Positions 1-8,106 of a stretch of 64,000 nucleotides of DNA are shown in pieces. The notes under the pieces were generated by a model. That model made no database searches. It was not told the origin of the DNA and saw nothing but the letters and a program-made list of their open reading frames with translations. Each line of letters opens with the position of its first letter. The first letter of the stretch is position 1. The stretch covers positions 143,369 through 207,368 of the forward strand of contig JAUHWT010000007.1 of assembly GCA_030427145.1 (NCBI GenBank). Direction: 5' to 3'. The DNA comes from Alphaproteobacteria bacterium (GTDB lineage: Bacteria; Pseudomonadota; Alphaproteobacteria; Rhodobacterales; Rhodobacteraceae). The position numbers and the translations under genes were made by a program.

Positions 1-237
1 CAGGGCCGGTTTGAGCCGGATGTGGATGCGGAGGATGCGGATTTCGTGCGGACGGCCATCGCCATGCTGCCGGATCAGCCATGGGACGGCAACACGTGGA
101 AAACCTGGACAGGCGCGGTCAAGACCGAGACGGGCCGTAAGGGCCGGGGCCTGTTTATGCCGCTGCGCAAGGCCCTTACGGGTCGAAGTTCCGGGCCGGA
201 CATGTCGGAGTTCCTGCCGCTTCTGACCCGCGGTTAG
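1..237 (+). CDS. gltX: Glutamyl-tRNA synthetase, C-terminal fragment (cut by window edge)
   Basis: The frame is open from base 1 to a stop at 235-237, so only the last 78 codons are present. The protein charges tRNA-Glu (or tRNA-Gln in organisms using the amidotransferase route) with glutamate in the cytoplasm. The segment around TWKTWTGAVK, then TGRKGRGLFMPLRKALTG and the ending SGPDMSEFLPLL, is the anticodon-binding C-terminal end typical of bacterial GltX. The catalytic HIGH and KMSKS regions lie outside the window. A short gap separates it from the TRAP genes, which look unrelated in function. Confidence 0.88.
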   Translation, partial: QGRFEPDVDAEDADFVRTAIAMLPDQPWDGNTWKTWTGAVKTETGRKGRGLFMPLRKALTGRSSGPDMSEFLPLLTRG

Positions 238-317
238 TCCCACAATGGCGTTGACACGCCAGGCTCGGGGTGCATTCTTCACGGCAGGGTGATTAACCGT
301 GCTGCCGAGAGTTTGAT

Positions 318-824
318 TTGTCTGATCTGATGAGGAAATACGTCCGCGTTGTGGACGCGGTGAACTATCGGATTGGGCGGGTGATCATGTACGGGCTGTT
401 CGTCATGATCGGCATTCTGCTTTGGTCGTCCATCTCAAAGACGTTTTTCCTGCCATCGCTCTGGACGCTCGAAATGGCCCAGTTTGCAATGGTGGCCTAC
501 TACATCCTCGGCGGGCCCTACTCGATCCAGATGGGCTCCAACGTGCGGATGGATCTGTTCTACGCCAACTGGTCGGACCGCCGCAAAGCGCAGGTTGATG
601 CGATTACGGTGCTGTTTCTGATCTTCTACCTTGGTGTTCTGCTCTATGGCGCCTGGGACAGTACATCCTACTCCCTGCAGTATGGCGAACGCAGTGCCAC
701 CGCATGGCGGCCCTACATCTGGCCCATCAAAATCATCATGTGCCTGGGGATTTTCCTCATGCTGCTCCAGGCAATATCCGAGTTGTTTAAGGATCTTGCC
801 CGTCTGCGCGGGGAAGAACTCTGA
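318..824 (+). CDS. dctQ: TRAP transporter small permease (DctQ family)
   Basis: This 168-residue protein is the small membrane subunit of a tripartite ATP-independent periplasmic transporter. It has four predicted membrane segments (about residues 20-40, 52-70, 93-113 and 137-155) and the conserved RMDLFY region after the second segment, both usual for DctQ. The track start is TTG at 318; an ATG at 330 would shorten it by four residues and is equally plausible. Its stop overlaps the start of the large permease gene, so the two are probably translationally coupled. The substrate cannot be read from this subunit. Confidence 0.85.
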   Translation: MSDLMRKYVRVVDAVNYRIGRVIMYGLFVMIGILLWSSISKTFFLPSLWTLEMAQFAMVAYYILGGPYSIQMGSNVRMDLFYANWSDRRKAQVDAITVLFLIFYLGVLLYGAWDSTSYSLQYGERSATAWRPYIWPIKIIMCLGIFLMLLQAISELFKDLARLRGEEL

Positions 825-2146
825 TGTCCCATGAAATGATCGCCATCTTCATGTTCGCGACCATGATGCTCATGCTCATGACCGGACAGCGCGTTTTTGG
901 GGCCATTGGTTTTGTTGCGGCGATTGCGGCCCTGGCCCTGTGGGGGACGGGCGGGTCGAACATTCCGTTCTCCTCCGCCATGAAGCTGATGAAGTGGTAC
1001 CCGCTCCTGACGCTGCCGATGTTCATCTTCATGGGATATGTGCTGTCGGAAAGCCGTATTGCGGACGACCTTTACCGCATGTTCCATGTCTGGATGGGGC
1101 CGGTGAACGGTGGCCTTGCCATCGGAACCATTGGCCTGATGGTACTGATTTCCGCCATGAACGGCCTGTCAGTGGCCGGGATGGCCATCGGAGCCACAAT
1201 TGCACTGCCGGAACTGCTCAAACGGGGCTACGACAAGCGGATGGTCACCGGGGTGATCCAGGCGGGCTCGTCCCTGGGGATCCTTGTGCCGCCCTCCGTG
1301 GTGCTGGTTCTCTATGCCATGATCGCCCGCCAGCCGGTGGGCCAGCTTTGGCTCGCGGGCGTATTCCCAGGACTCGTCATGGCGGGGATGTTCATTCTCT
1401 ACATCTACATCCGCTGCAAAATTCAGCCCCAACTTGGGCCCGCGCTTCCGTCCGCCGGGCGTGAGGTGTCCCGCTCCGAGAAGTTTCGCCTGCTGCGGGC
1501 CGGTCTGCTGCCCATTGCGATCTTTGCGGCCATGATGGTGCCGTTTGTAAACGGCTGGACATCCCTCGTTGAAAGCTCCGCGATCGGTGCGATGACCGCG
1601 TTCCTTGCCGCAGTCCTGAAAGGCCGCATGACGCGCGATGTGTTCGAGACCTCCGTGCGTCAGACATTGGCCATTTCCTGCATGTTCATGTGGATCATTC
1701 TGGCGGCCCTCGGCTTTGGCGCGGTGTTTGACGGTCTTGGCGCGGTTCGGGCCATTGACAACCTGTTCACCGAACAGCTGGGCCTCGACCCCTGGACCAT
1801 CCTTATTCTGATGCAGCTGTCATTCCTGATCATGGGCACGTTCCTGGACGATACGGCCATGCTGGTGATCGTGGCGCCGCTCTATGTGCCGCTGGTAAAG
1901 GCTCTGGGCTTCGATCTGGTGTGGTATGGTGTCCTCTACACGATCACGACTCAGATCGCCTACATGACGCCACCGTTCGGATATAACCTGTTCCTGATGC
2001 GCGCGATGGCCCCGCCGGAGATCACCATGCGCGACATCTATGGCTCCATTCTGCCGTTTGTTCTGGTGATGGTGATCGCCCTCGCGCTGATCATGGTGTT
2101 CCCGGGCATTGCGCTGTGGCTGCCGGGCTATGTCTATGGGTTTTGA
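824..2146 (+). CDS. dctM: TRAP transporter large permease (DctM family)
   Basis: This 440-residue, very hydrophobic protein has about twelve membrane segments and is the transport-channel subunit of the TRAP system, using an ion gradient to import the ligand delivered by the binding protein. Family signs include GLSVAGMAIGAT, the segment QAGSSLGILVPPS, and FLDDTAMLVIVAPL near residue 345. Length matches DctM proteins (about 425-450). It overlaps dctQ at its start and is followed after about 117 bp by the binding-protein gene. Confidence 0.92.
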   Translation: MSHEMIAIFMFATMMLMLMTGQRVFGAIGFVAAIAALALWGTGGSNIPFSSAMKLMKWYPLLTLPMFIFMGYVLSESRIADDLYRMFHVWMGPVNGGLAIGTIGLMVLISAMNGLSVAGMAIGATIALPELLKRGYDKRMVTGVIQAGSSLGILVPPSVVLVLYAMIARQPVGQLWLAGVFPGLVMAGMFILYIYIRCKIQPQLGPALPSAGREVSRSEKFRLLRAGLLPIAIFAAMMVPFVNGWTSLVESSAIGAMTAFLAAVLKGRMTRDVFETSVRQTLAISCMFMWIILAALGFGAVFDGLGAVRAIDNLFTEQLGLDPWTILILMQLSFLIMGTFLDDTAMLVIVAPLYVPLVKALGFDLVWYGVLYTITTQIAYMTPPFGYNLFLMRAMAPPEITMRDIYGSILPFVLVMVIALALIMVFPGIALWLPGYVYGF

Positions 2147-2263
2147 TGACAGGTCCGCCATCTCGCGGGGCCCGTCCGGATAAAGAAAGTGGGTGACGTC
2201 CCGAAAAACGGGAAAAACACCCCAATACGAAAAACAACAAACCGACCAACAAGGAGAATATCA

Positions 2264-3298
2264 ATGACAACAAGACGCAGGTTTATCACCGGAGCCGGAG
2301 CAACCGGAGCGGCGGCCCTGGCGGCCCCCGCCGTACATGCCCAGAGCACCATCACTTGGCGGCTGCAGACCTATGCCGGACCGGCCCTGGCCGAGCACGT
2401 TATCAAGCCCGCAATCGACAGCTTCAACGCGATTGCCGGCGATCAGATGCAGATCGAGCTTTACTTCGCTGATCAGCTGGTCCCGACCGGCGAACTGTTC
2501 CGCGCCATGCAGAACGGCACAATCGACGCGGTACAGTCCGACGACGACTCGATGGCCTCGCCGACCGAAGTGACCGTGTTCGGCGGATACTTCCCCTTCG
2601 CGTCCCGCTATTCGCTCGATGTGCCGGTACTGTTCAACCAGTACGGCCTCAATGAAATCTGGGATGAGGAGTATTCCAAGGTTGGCGTGAAACACATCAG
2701 CGCCGGTGCCTGGGACCCGTGCCATTTCGCCACAAAAGACCCGATCAACAGCCTGGCCGACCTTCAGGGCAAACGGGTGTTCACCTTCCCGACGGCCGGA
2801 CGCTTCCTGACCCAGTTCGGTGTGGTTCCCGTAACCCTTCCCTGGGAAGACATCGAGGTTGCGGTTCAGACCGGAGAACTCGACGGAATCGCCTGGTCCG
2901 GTATCACCGAGGACTACACGGTTGGCTGGGCTGACGTGACCAACTACTTCCTGACCAACAACATTTCCGGTGCCTGGGCGGGATCGTTCTTCGCGAATAT
3001 GGACCGCTGGAATGAGCTGCCTGACAATCTCAAGGAACTGCTCCGCGTCTGCATGGACCAGAGCCATTATTACCGCCAGTGGTGGTATTGGGGCGGTGAG
3101 GCCAGCCTGCGTGTTCACGGCGAGAAGCTTGAACTCACCACCATTCCAGATGAGGAGTGGGCCACAGTCGAGGCAGCCGCGGTCAAGTTCTGGGATGAGA
3201 TTGCCGCTGAATCGGAGACCAAGGCGAAGGTTGTTGAGATCTTCAAGAAGTACAACGCCGATATGGTGAAGGCCGGTCGGCCTTACCGCTACGGCTGA
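2264..3298 (+). CDS. dctP: TRAP transporter substrate-binding protein (DctP family), Tat-exported
   Basis: The ATG at 2264 follows a good ribosome site (AAGGAG, 2251-2256), so the 344-residue form is chosen over an upstream ATG at 2189. The N terminus has a twin-arginine signal (TTRRRFITG) and a hydrophobic core ending in AHA/AQ-like cleavage residues. The mature part has DctP features: FNAIAGDQMQIELYFADQ, and a ligand-contact region around LQGKRVFTFPTAGRF and VQTGELDGIAWSG, the latter corresponding to the GxxDG loop of the family. It would capture an organic anion in the periplasm. Ligand class (for example keto acid or sugar acid) is not determinable here. Confidence 0.9.
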   Translation: MTTRRRFITGAGATGAAALAAPAVHAQSTITWRLQTYAGPALAEHVIKPAIDSFNAIAGDQMQIELYFADQLVPTGELFRAMQNGTIDAVQSDDDSMASPTEVTVFGGYFPFASRYSLDVPVLFNQYGLNEIWDEEYSKVGVKHISAGAWDPCHFATKDPINSLADLQGKRVFTFPTAGRFLTQFGVVPVTLPWEDIEVAVQTGELDGIAWSGITEDYTVGWADVTNYFLTNNISGAWAGSFFANMDRWNELPDNLKELLRVCMDQSHYYRQWWYWGGEASLRVHGEKLELTTIPDEEWATVEAAAVKFWDEIAAESETKAKVVEIFKKYNADMVKAGRPYRYG

Positions 3299-3370
3299 TT
3301 TTTCCCCGAATACGTGCTTCGTCGAATCAATTCGGCGGAGCGCGACTGGCCGGGAACTCAACACTTAAAC

Positions 3371-3448
3371 AAAAAAAAAGGCCGAACTTTCGTTCGGCCC
3401 AAGTCCAACAGGGAGGTGAGGTCGGTAGACGACTGTCCGCCAACCTCG
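3371..3448 (-). ncRNA. Candidate trans-acting small RNA, about 78 nt, downstream of the LysR gene
   Basis: Seen in the sequence on the minus strand: a promoter-like pair (-35 TTGCGA, 17-bp spacer, -10 TATATC), then about seven bases later a 13-bp stem (arms 3435-3447 and 3418-3430, one mismatch and two G-U pairs, loop AGUC). Next is an 18-nt unpaired linker containing ACCUCCC (3400-3417), then an 8-bp GC-rich stem with a GAAA loop (3380-3399) and nine U residues. This is the standard layout of an enterobacterial or alphaproteobacterial sRNA: seed hairpin, anti-Shine-Dalgarno single strand, Rho-independent terminator. The adjacent LysR gene closely resembles LsrB/VtlR, whose rhizobial homologues flank and control AbcR (alpha-r15) sRNAs. 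Membership of that family is inference. An alternative is that the terminator simply ends lysR mRNA. Confidence 0.65.
3372..3399 (-). terminator. Intrinsic terminator of the sRNA and/or lysR
   Basis: Perfect 8-bp stem GGCCGAAC/GTTCGGCC with loop GAAA (minus-strand reading) followed by a run of nine T. There is no T run on the plus strand after the stem, so it acts on minus-strand transcripts. Confidence 0.88.
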
Positions 3449-3454
3449 AGTTGA

Positions 3455-3483
3455 GATATAGAGATGTTCGCTGTATTTCGCAA
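3455..3483 (-). promoter_or_regulatory. Sigma-70-like promoter of the candidate sRNA
   Basis: Minus-strand reading: TTGCGA at 3478-3483, 17 bp, TATATC at 3455-3460. Start of transcription would fall near 3448, exactly at the base of the first RNA hairpin. Confidence 0.55.
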
Positions 3484-3496
3484 GTGCAATTGCACT
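3483..3496. promoter_or_regulatory. Perfect 14-bp palindrome, possible operator
   Basis: AGTGCAATTGCACT is a perfect inverted repeat abutting the -35 hexamer of the putative sRNA promoter. The span 3485-3497 also fits the loose T-N11-A pattern of LysR sites. Binding by the neighbouring LysR protein is inference. Confidence 0.5.
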
Positions 3497-3560
3497 ATAT
3501 TTAGTCATAGCCGCTATCACATGAGTGCATAACGGAGAGGCACAAAAATGACCTGTTTGC

Positions 3561-4451
3561 CTAGGATGCGAGCTGTTTTTTAAAGACTGTTAGTTCCTCA
3601 AGGACGAAATCCCGGAACGCCGCGACGCGTTTTGAATGCCGCAGTTCCTCGACGAAGGCGAGATATACTGGAATTTCAGTGCTTTGCAGGTCGGGCAGCA
3701 CATTGATCAGTTCGGGAAAATCTGCCGTCAGGTAGTCGGGCAGGGCGCCGATGCCGATATGGCTGCGAATGGCCTCAAGTATGCCGAAATAGTTGTTCAC
3801 GGTCAGAAGCGAGTTCTGACTTGCAAGAAACGGCCGTACAAAATCCGCTCCGGCGCGCACCTGCGGTGAGGACGGGCTTTGCGTGATCAGCAGCTGATCG
3901 GCCAAATCCTCCTCGGAGGCGGGCATGCCATGCTTGTTGATATAGGTCTTGGTCGCATAGAGCTTGATCGTCGTGCTCATCAGACGACGCCGGATCAGAT
4001 CGGCCTGGCTCGGCTCCTTCATGCGGATCGCCACATCGGCCTCACGCATCGGAAGATCGAGAATTCGCTCCTCGAGCATCAGGTCAATTTTCAGGCTTGG
4101 GTATTTCTCGAACAGCCGGGGCAGGCGCGGTGCCAGCCACAGCGTTCCGAACCCGATGGTCGTCGTGACGCGCAACTGCCCGAAAACCTCGTTTTCCGAA
4201 TCCCGGATACGGGCTGCCGTGGCATCGAGACGCTTGGTCATCGTCCGCGTCGCCTCAAACAGCAGCTCGCCCTGTTCCGTCAGCAACAGCCCACGGGCAT
4301 GACGCCGAAACAGTGTCGTGTTCAGGCTGTCTTCAAGCGCACGGATCTGGCGACTGACCGCGGACTGGCTCAAATGCAGGCTTTCGCCTGCGGCCGTGAG
4401 ACTGCCCGCATCCGCCACCGCGTGGAATATTCGCAGTTTGTCCCAGTCCAT
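3561..4451 (-). CDS. LysR-family transcriptional regulator, LsrB/VtlR-like
   Basis: The 296-residue form starting MDWDKLRIFHAVADAG at 4451 is preferred over the longer open frame, because LysR proteins of this group begin exactly there and the added 47 residues are not conserved in character. The N-terminal winged helix-turn-helix (residues 1-60, LHLSQSAVSRQIRALE) is followed by RRHARGLLLTEQG and an effector domain. The opening MDWDKLR, the RHARG segment and the RVTTTIGFG stretch resemble LsrB/VtlR regulators of Rhizobiales, which act in stress and metabolism and control AbcR small RNAs. It is divergent from the indolepyruvate oxidoreductase gene and lies just upstream of the candidate sRNA. 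Confidence 0.85.
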   Translation of the reverse strand: MDWDKLRIFHAVADAGSLTAAGESLHLSQSAVSRQIRALEDSLNTTLFRRHARGLLLTEQGELLFEATRTMTKRLDATAARIRDSENEVFGQLRVTTTIGFGTLWLAPRLPRLFEKYPSLKIDLMLEERILDLPMREADVAIRMKEPSQADLIRRRLMSTTIKLYATKTYINKHGMPASEEDLADQLLITQSPSSPQVRAGADFVRPFLASQNSLLTVNNYFGILEAIRSHIGIGALPDYLTADFPELINVLPDLQSTEIPVYLAFVEELRHSKRVAAFRDFVLEELTVFKKQLAS

Positions 4452-4633
4452 TGAGCCCCGTAAGCTGAAATTTTGCTGATTTTGATAGATGGCGTTTATT
4501 CCCATAGCACGGAATTGTGCGCAAATACATTTGCCACGATCGTGTTGAAATTTTATTATCCTTTGTGACATCGTTCCCCGTTCAAGCGCCAAATGAACGG
4601 TTTTCAGCCAGATCGGGACCGAATTGTGCCAAA

Positions 4634-7600
4634 ATGAGTGCAGAATTAGAACAACCTCAGCGGGAATCGGGTGCTGCGGAAAAGCGTATAACGCTCGATG
4701 ACCGGTTCGATCTGGCCAATTCCCAGGTAATTCTCACCGGCACACAGGCTCTCGTCCGCGCACTTTTGATGCAAAAAGCCCGTGATGTGGCGGCCGGACA
4801 TGATACCGCAGGGTACGCAACCGGCTACCGCGGCTCACCTTTGGGCGGCGTGGATATCCAGATGAATCGGGCCAAAAACCATCTTGAGGCCGCGGATATC
4901 GTGTTTCAGGAGGGCCTGAACGAGGATCTCGGAGCCACGGCCCTGTGGGGAACCCAGCAGGTTCAGATGCGCGGCGACGGGCGCGTCGATGGCGTTTTCG
5001 GACTTTGGTACGGCAAGGGTCCAGGCGTCGACCGCTGCGGCGACGTCTTTCGGCACGCAAACTTCGCCGGCACGGAAAAACTCGGCGGCGTTTTGGTCTG
5101 CATGGGGGACGACCACACCGGCGAAAGCTCCACCACGCTTCACCAGTCCGAATTTGCCCTGGTCGACGTCATGATGCCGATCCTCTCCCCGGCGGGTGTG
5201 CAGGAGGTCCTCGATTACAGTCTGCTGGGCTGGGCTCTGTCGCGCTATTCCGGTGCCTGGGTGGGCCTGAAATGCGTGAAGGACACGATTGAGGTTACGG
5301 AAGTCGTCAATGGCGACCCGCATCGTCTGAACATCGTCGAGCCCACGGATTTTGAGATGCCCGCCGACGGCGTCAATATTCGCCCCGGATTTGAGGTCGT
5401 GGCCCAGGAGGCCCGCCTGCACGACTACAAACGGTTCGCGGCGGAGGCCTTCGCGCGGGCAAACCGCATCGACCGGGAATTCTGGCCACGGGAAGGTGCG
5501 AAGATTGGCATCGTATCCTGCGGCAAAAGCTGGCTCGACACCGTTCACGCGCTCGAACTTTTGGGTCTCAATGCCGATGAGGCCAAACGCCTCGGCATTT
5601 CCACCTACAAGGTCGGTATGGTCTGGCCGCTCGACATGGAGTCTTTCCGCGAATGGGCTCACGACCTGGAACTGATCATCGTTGTCGAGGAAAAGCGCAA
5701 ACTCGTTGAGGTCCAGATCAAGGAGGCGATCTTCAACGACCGCCGCGGCCGTCGCGTCATCGGCTGGAAGAACGAGCAGAACGAGACGGTGTTCTCGGTC
5801 AAATCCGCGCTCGACCCGGTCCTGATTGCCCGCAAACTCGGCGAGCTTCTGGCGCATGAGGGCATTGAGACCGAAACGCTCACCCAACGCCGCCGCCTGC
5901 TTGAGGATGCCGTCCAGGCCGACAATGCCGATGAGGCCGCCGTGCGCCAGCCCTGGTTCTGCTCCGGGTGCCCCCACAACACCTCCACCCGCGTTCCCGA
6001 AGGCTCCCGCGCCTATGCCGGTATCGGCTGTCACACCATGGCGCTCTGGATGGACCGCGACACGGATGGCGTCACGCAGATGGGGGGCGAGGGCGCGAAC
6101 TGGATCGGCGAGGCCCCGTTCTCCAAACGCAAACACGTTTTCCAGAACCTTGGCGACGGTACCTACAACCATTCCGGAACGCTTGCGATCCGCGCGGCGC
6201 TCGCGGCGAAGGTCAACATAACCTACAAGATCCTGTTCAACGACGCCGTTGCCATGACCGGCGGTCAGCCCAATGAGGGCGGCCTGACCCCGCACCGTAT
6301 CGTCAACGAACTTCTTGCGATGGGCGTCGAAAACGTGGCCGTGGTGTACGACCCGAAGGAGGATGTCGATCCGAATTCCTTCCCGTCCTCCGTCAGCGTG
6401 TCCACCCGCGACCAGCTCGATCAGGTTCAAAAGGCGATGCAGAAAATCGAGGGCGTTTCGGCCATCGTCTTCATCCAGACCTGCGCCGCCGAAAAACGCC
6501 GTCGCCGCAAGAAAGGGACATTCCCCGACATCGACCGGCGGGTCTTTATCCACCCGGATGTCTGCGAGGGCTGCGGAGACTGCGGCGTGCAGTCAAACTG
6601 CGTCGCGGTCCTGCCGCTGGAGACGGAATTCGGCCGCAAACGTCAGATCGACCAGTCCGCCTGCAACAAGGATTTTTCCTGCCTGAACGGCTTCTGCCCC
6701 AGTTTCGTTACGCTGGAAGGCGCGGTTCCCCGCAAAGTGGAGGCTAAAGAACTCGACCTGCCCGATCTGCCCGAACCCGATCTGCCGCCGATCTCGCACA
6801 CCTACAATATTGTCATCACGGGGGTGGGCGGCACCGGCGTTGTGACCATCGGCGCGCTGATCGCCATGGCCGCGCACATCGAAAACAAGGGCGTCGGCGT
6901 CATGGAAATGGCGGGCCTGGCGCAGAAGGGCGGCGCGGTCCTGATTCATTGTCGCGTAGCGGAAAAACCTGCGGATATTTCCGCCATTCGTATCGCGGTG
7001 GGCGAGGCGGATGCCCTGATCGGAGGCGACCTTGTGGTTTCGGCCGGGGCCAAAACGCTGGGCCTGATGACCCGCGACCGCACACGCTGCCTCGTCAATC
7101 TCCATGAGATCATGACCGGCGCCTTTACCCGCGACCGGGAGTTCCGCATTCCGACGGACCGGTTGCTGCTCAGCCTTCGTGCGCGGCTGGGTGAGGATGC
7201 CATCCTCGCACTGGACGCAACCCGCATGTCCGAGGTGCTGCTGGGCGATGCCATCTACACCAACATGCTGATTTTTGGCGCGTCCTGGCAGGCCGGGATG
7301 ATCCCGCTGGGACAGGACGCCATCGAGCAGGCCATTCGCCTCAATGGCGTAAACGTCGAGCGCAACCTGCGCGCGTTCACGCTAGGCCGCTGGGCCGCGG
7401 CGTTTCCCAATGACGCCGCGGCTGCCGTGGCGCCGGAGGTTCACGCGCCGACAGGTTTCGGGGACCTCGTTGCGGCCCGCCGCGCACATCTCGTTGACTA
7501 TCAGGACGAAAACCTCGCCAAACGCTACGAGACCCGTGTCCGCTCCGCCCATGAGGTCGATCCTGCCTTCGGGGAGGCGGTCGCGAAAGGCTATCACTCG

Positions 7601-8086
7601 CTTCTGGCCTACAAGGACGAATACGAGGTGGCCCGTCTGCACAGCATTGGACTGGAAAAACACCTCAACGACGCTTTCTCGGAAGTGGGCACGGTCACCT
7701 TCCACATGGCGCCACCGATGCTGTCGAAAACCGGCCCGGACGGTCGGCCGCTTAAACGCGAATTTGGCCCGGGCCTGATGCGCGTTTTGCGCCTGCTTGC
7801 GCGGTTGAAAGGCCTGCGCGGGACCCGGTTTGATCCCTTCGGTTACACTGACGAAAGACGCATGGAACGCGCCTTGATCACGCAGTACGAAGGCGACATT
7901 GATGAGCTGCAAAGCGGCCTCACGCCGGACAATGCCGCACTGGCGACTGAGATTGCGCTGCTCCCGCTGGAAATCAGGGGCTTTGGGCCGGTGAAGGCCG
8001 CGGCGGCCGAAACCGTGGCAAAACGCCGCGAAACCCTGCTCGCCCAATTCCGCAGCCCGGCACCAGACACACGGTCGGTCGCCTGA
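4634..8086 (+). CDS. Indolepyruvate ferredoxin oxidoreductase, fused alpha/beta form
   Basis: This 1150-residue protein fuses the subunits of 2-oxoacid:ferredoxin oxidoreductase that oxidise aryl pyruvates (indolepyruvate, phenylpyruvate) to the acyl-CoA with reduction of an electron carrier. In order: an N-terminal pyrimidine-binding domain (GYATGYRGSPLGGVD, residues about 55-70), a thiamine diphosphate domain starting near WFCSGCPHNTST (about residue 440), a cysteine-rich cluster region CEGCGDC...CNKDFSCLNGFC (about 640-690), and the gamma-type domain ITGVGGTGVVTIG (about 725 onward). ATG 4634 is chosen because the upstream open frame overlaps the divergent regulator; no strong ribosome site is visible. 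Length fits the fused family of Alpha- and Betaproteobacteria. Confidence 0.88.
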   Translation: MSAELEQPQRESGAAEKRITLDDRFDLANSQVILTGTQALVRALLMQKARDVAAGHDTAGYATGYRGSPLGGVDIQMNRAKNHLEAADIVFQEGLNEDLGATALWGTQQVQMRGDGRVDGVFGLWYGKGPGVDRCGDVFRHANFAGTEKLGGVLVCMGDDHTGESSTTLHQSEFALVDVMMPILSPAGVQEVLDYSLLGWALSRYSGAWVGLKCVKDTIEVTEVVNGDPHRLNIVEPTDFEMPADGVNIRPGFEVVAQEARLHDYKRFAAEAFARANRIDREFWPREGAKIGIVSCGKSWLDTVHALELLGLNADEAKRLGISTYKVGMVWPLDMESFREWAHDLELIIVVEEKRKLVEVQIKEAIFNDRRGRRVIGWKNEQNETVFSVKSALDPVLIARKLGELLAHEGIETETLTQRRRLLEDAVQADNADEAAVRQPWFCSGCPHNTSTRVPEGSRAYAGIGCHTMALWMDRDTDGVTQMGGEGANWIGEAPFSKRKHVFQNLGDGTYNHSGTLAIRAALAAKVNITYKILFNDAVAMTGGQPNEGGLTPHRIVNELLAMGVENVAVVYDPKEDVDPNSFPSSVSVSTRDQLDQVQKAMQKIEGVSAIVFIQTCAAEKRRRRKKGTFPDIDRRVFIHPDVCEGCGDCGVQSNCVAVLPLETEFGRKRQIDQSACNKDFSCLNGFCPSFVTLEGAVPRKVEAKELDLPDLPEPDLPPISHTYNIVITGVGGTGVVTIGALIAMAAHIENKGVGVMEMAGLAQKGGAVLIHCRVAEKPADISAIRIAVGEADALIGGDLVVSAGAKTLGLMTRDRTRCLVNLHEIMTGAFTRDREFRIPTDRLLLSLRARLGEDAILALDATRMSEVLLGDAIYTNMLIFGASWQAGMIPLGQDAIEQAIRLNGVNVERNLRAFTLGRWAAAFPNDAAAAVAPEVHAPTGFGDLVAARRAHLVDYQDENLAKRYETRVRSAHEVDPAFGEAVAKGYHSLLAYKDEYEVARLHSIGLEKHLNDAFSEVGTVTFHMAPPMLSKTGPDGRPLKREFGPGLMRVLRLLARLKGLRGTRFDPFGYTDERRMERALITQYEGDIDELQSGLTPDNAALATEIALLPLEIRGFGPVKAAAAETVAKRRETLLAQFRSPAPDTRSVA

Positions 8087-8106
8087 ACTGCGGAGAGGCC
8101 GGAGCG

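Noticed and set aside
4835..6553. 572-residue minus-strand open frame
   Set aside because: It is the mirror frame of the indolepyruvate oxidoreductase gene in GC-rich DNA; no family likeness and codon use follows the plus-strand gene.
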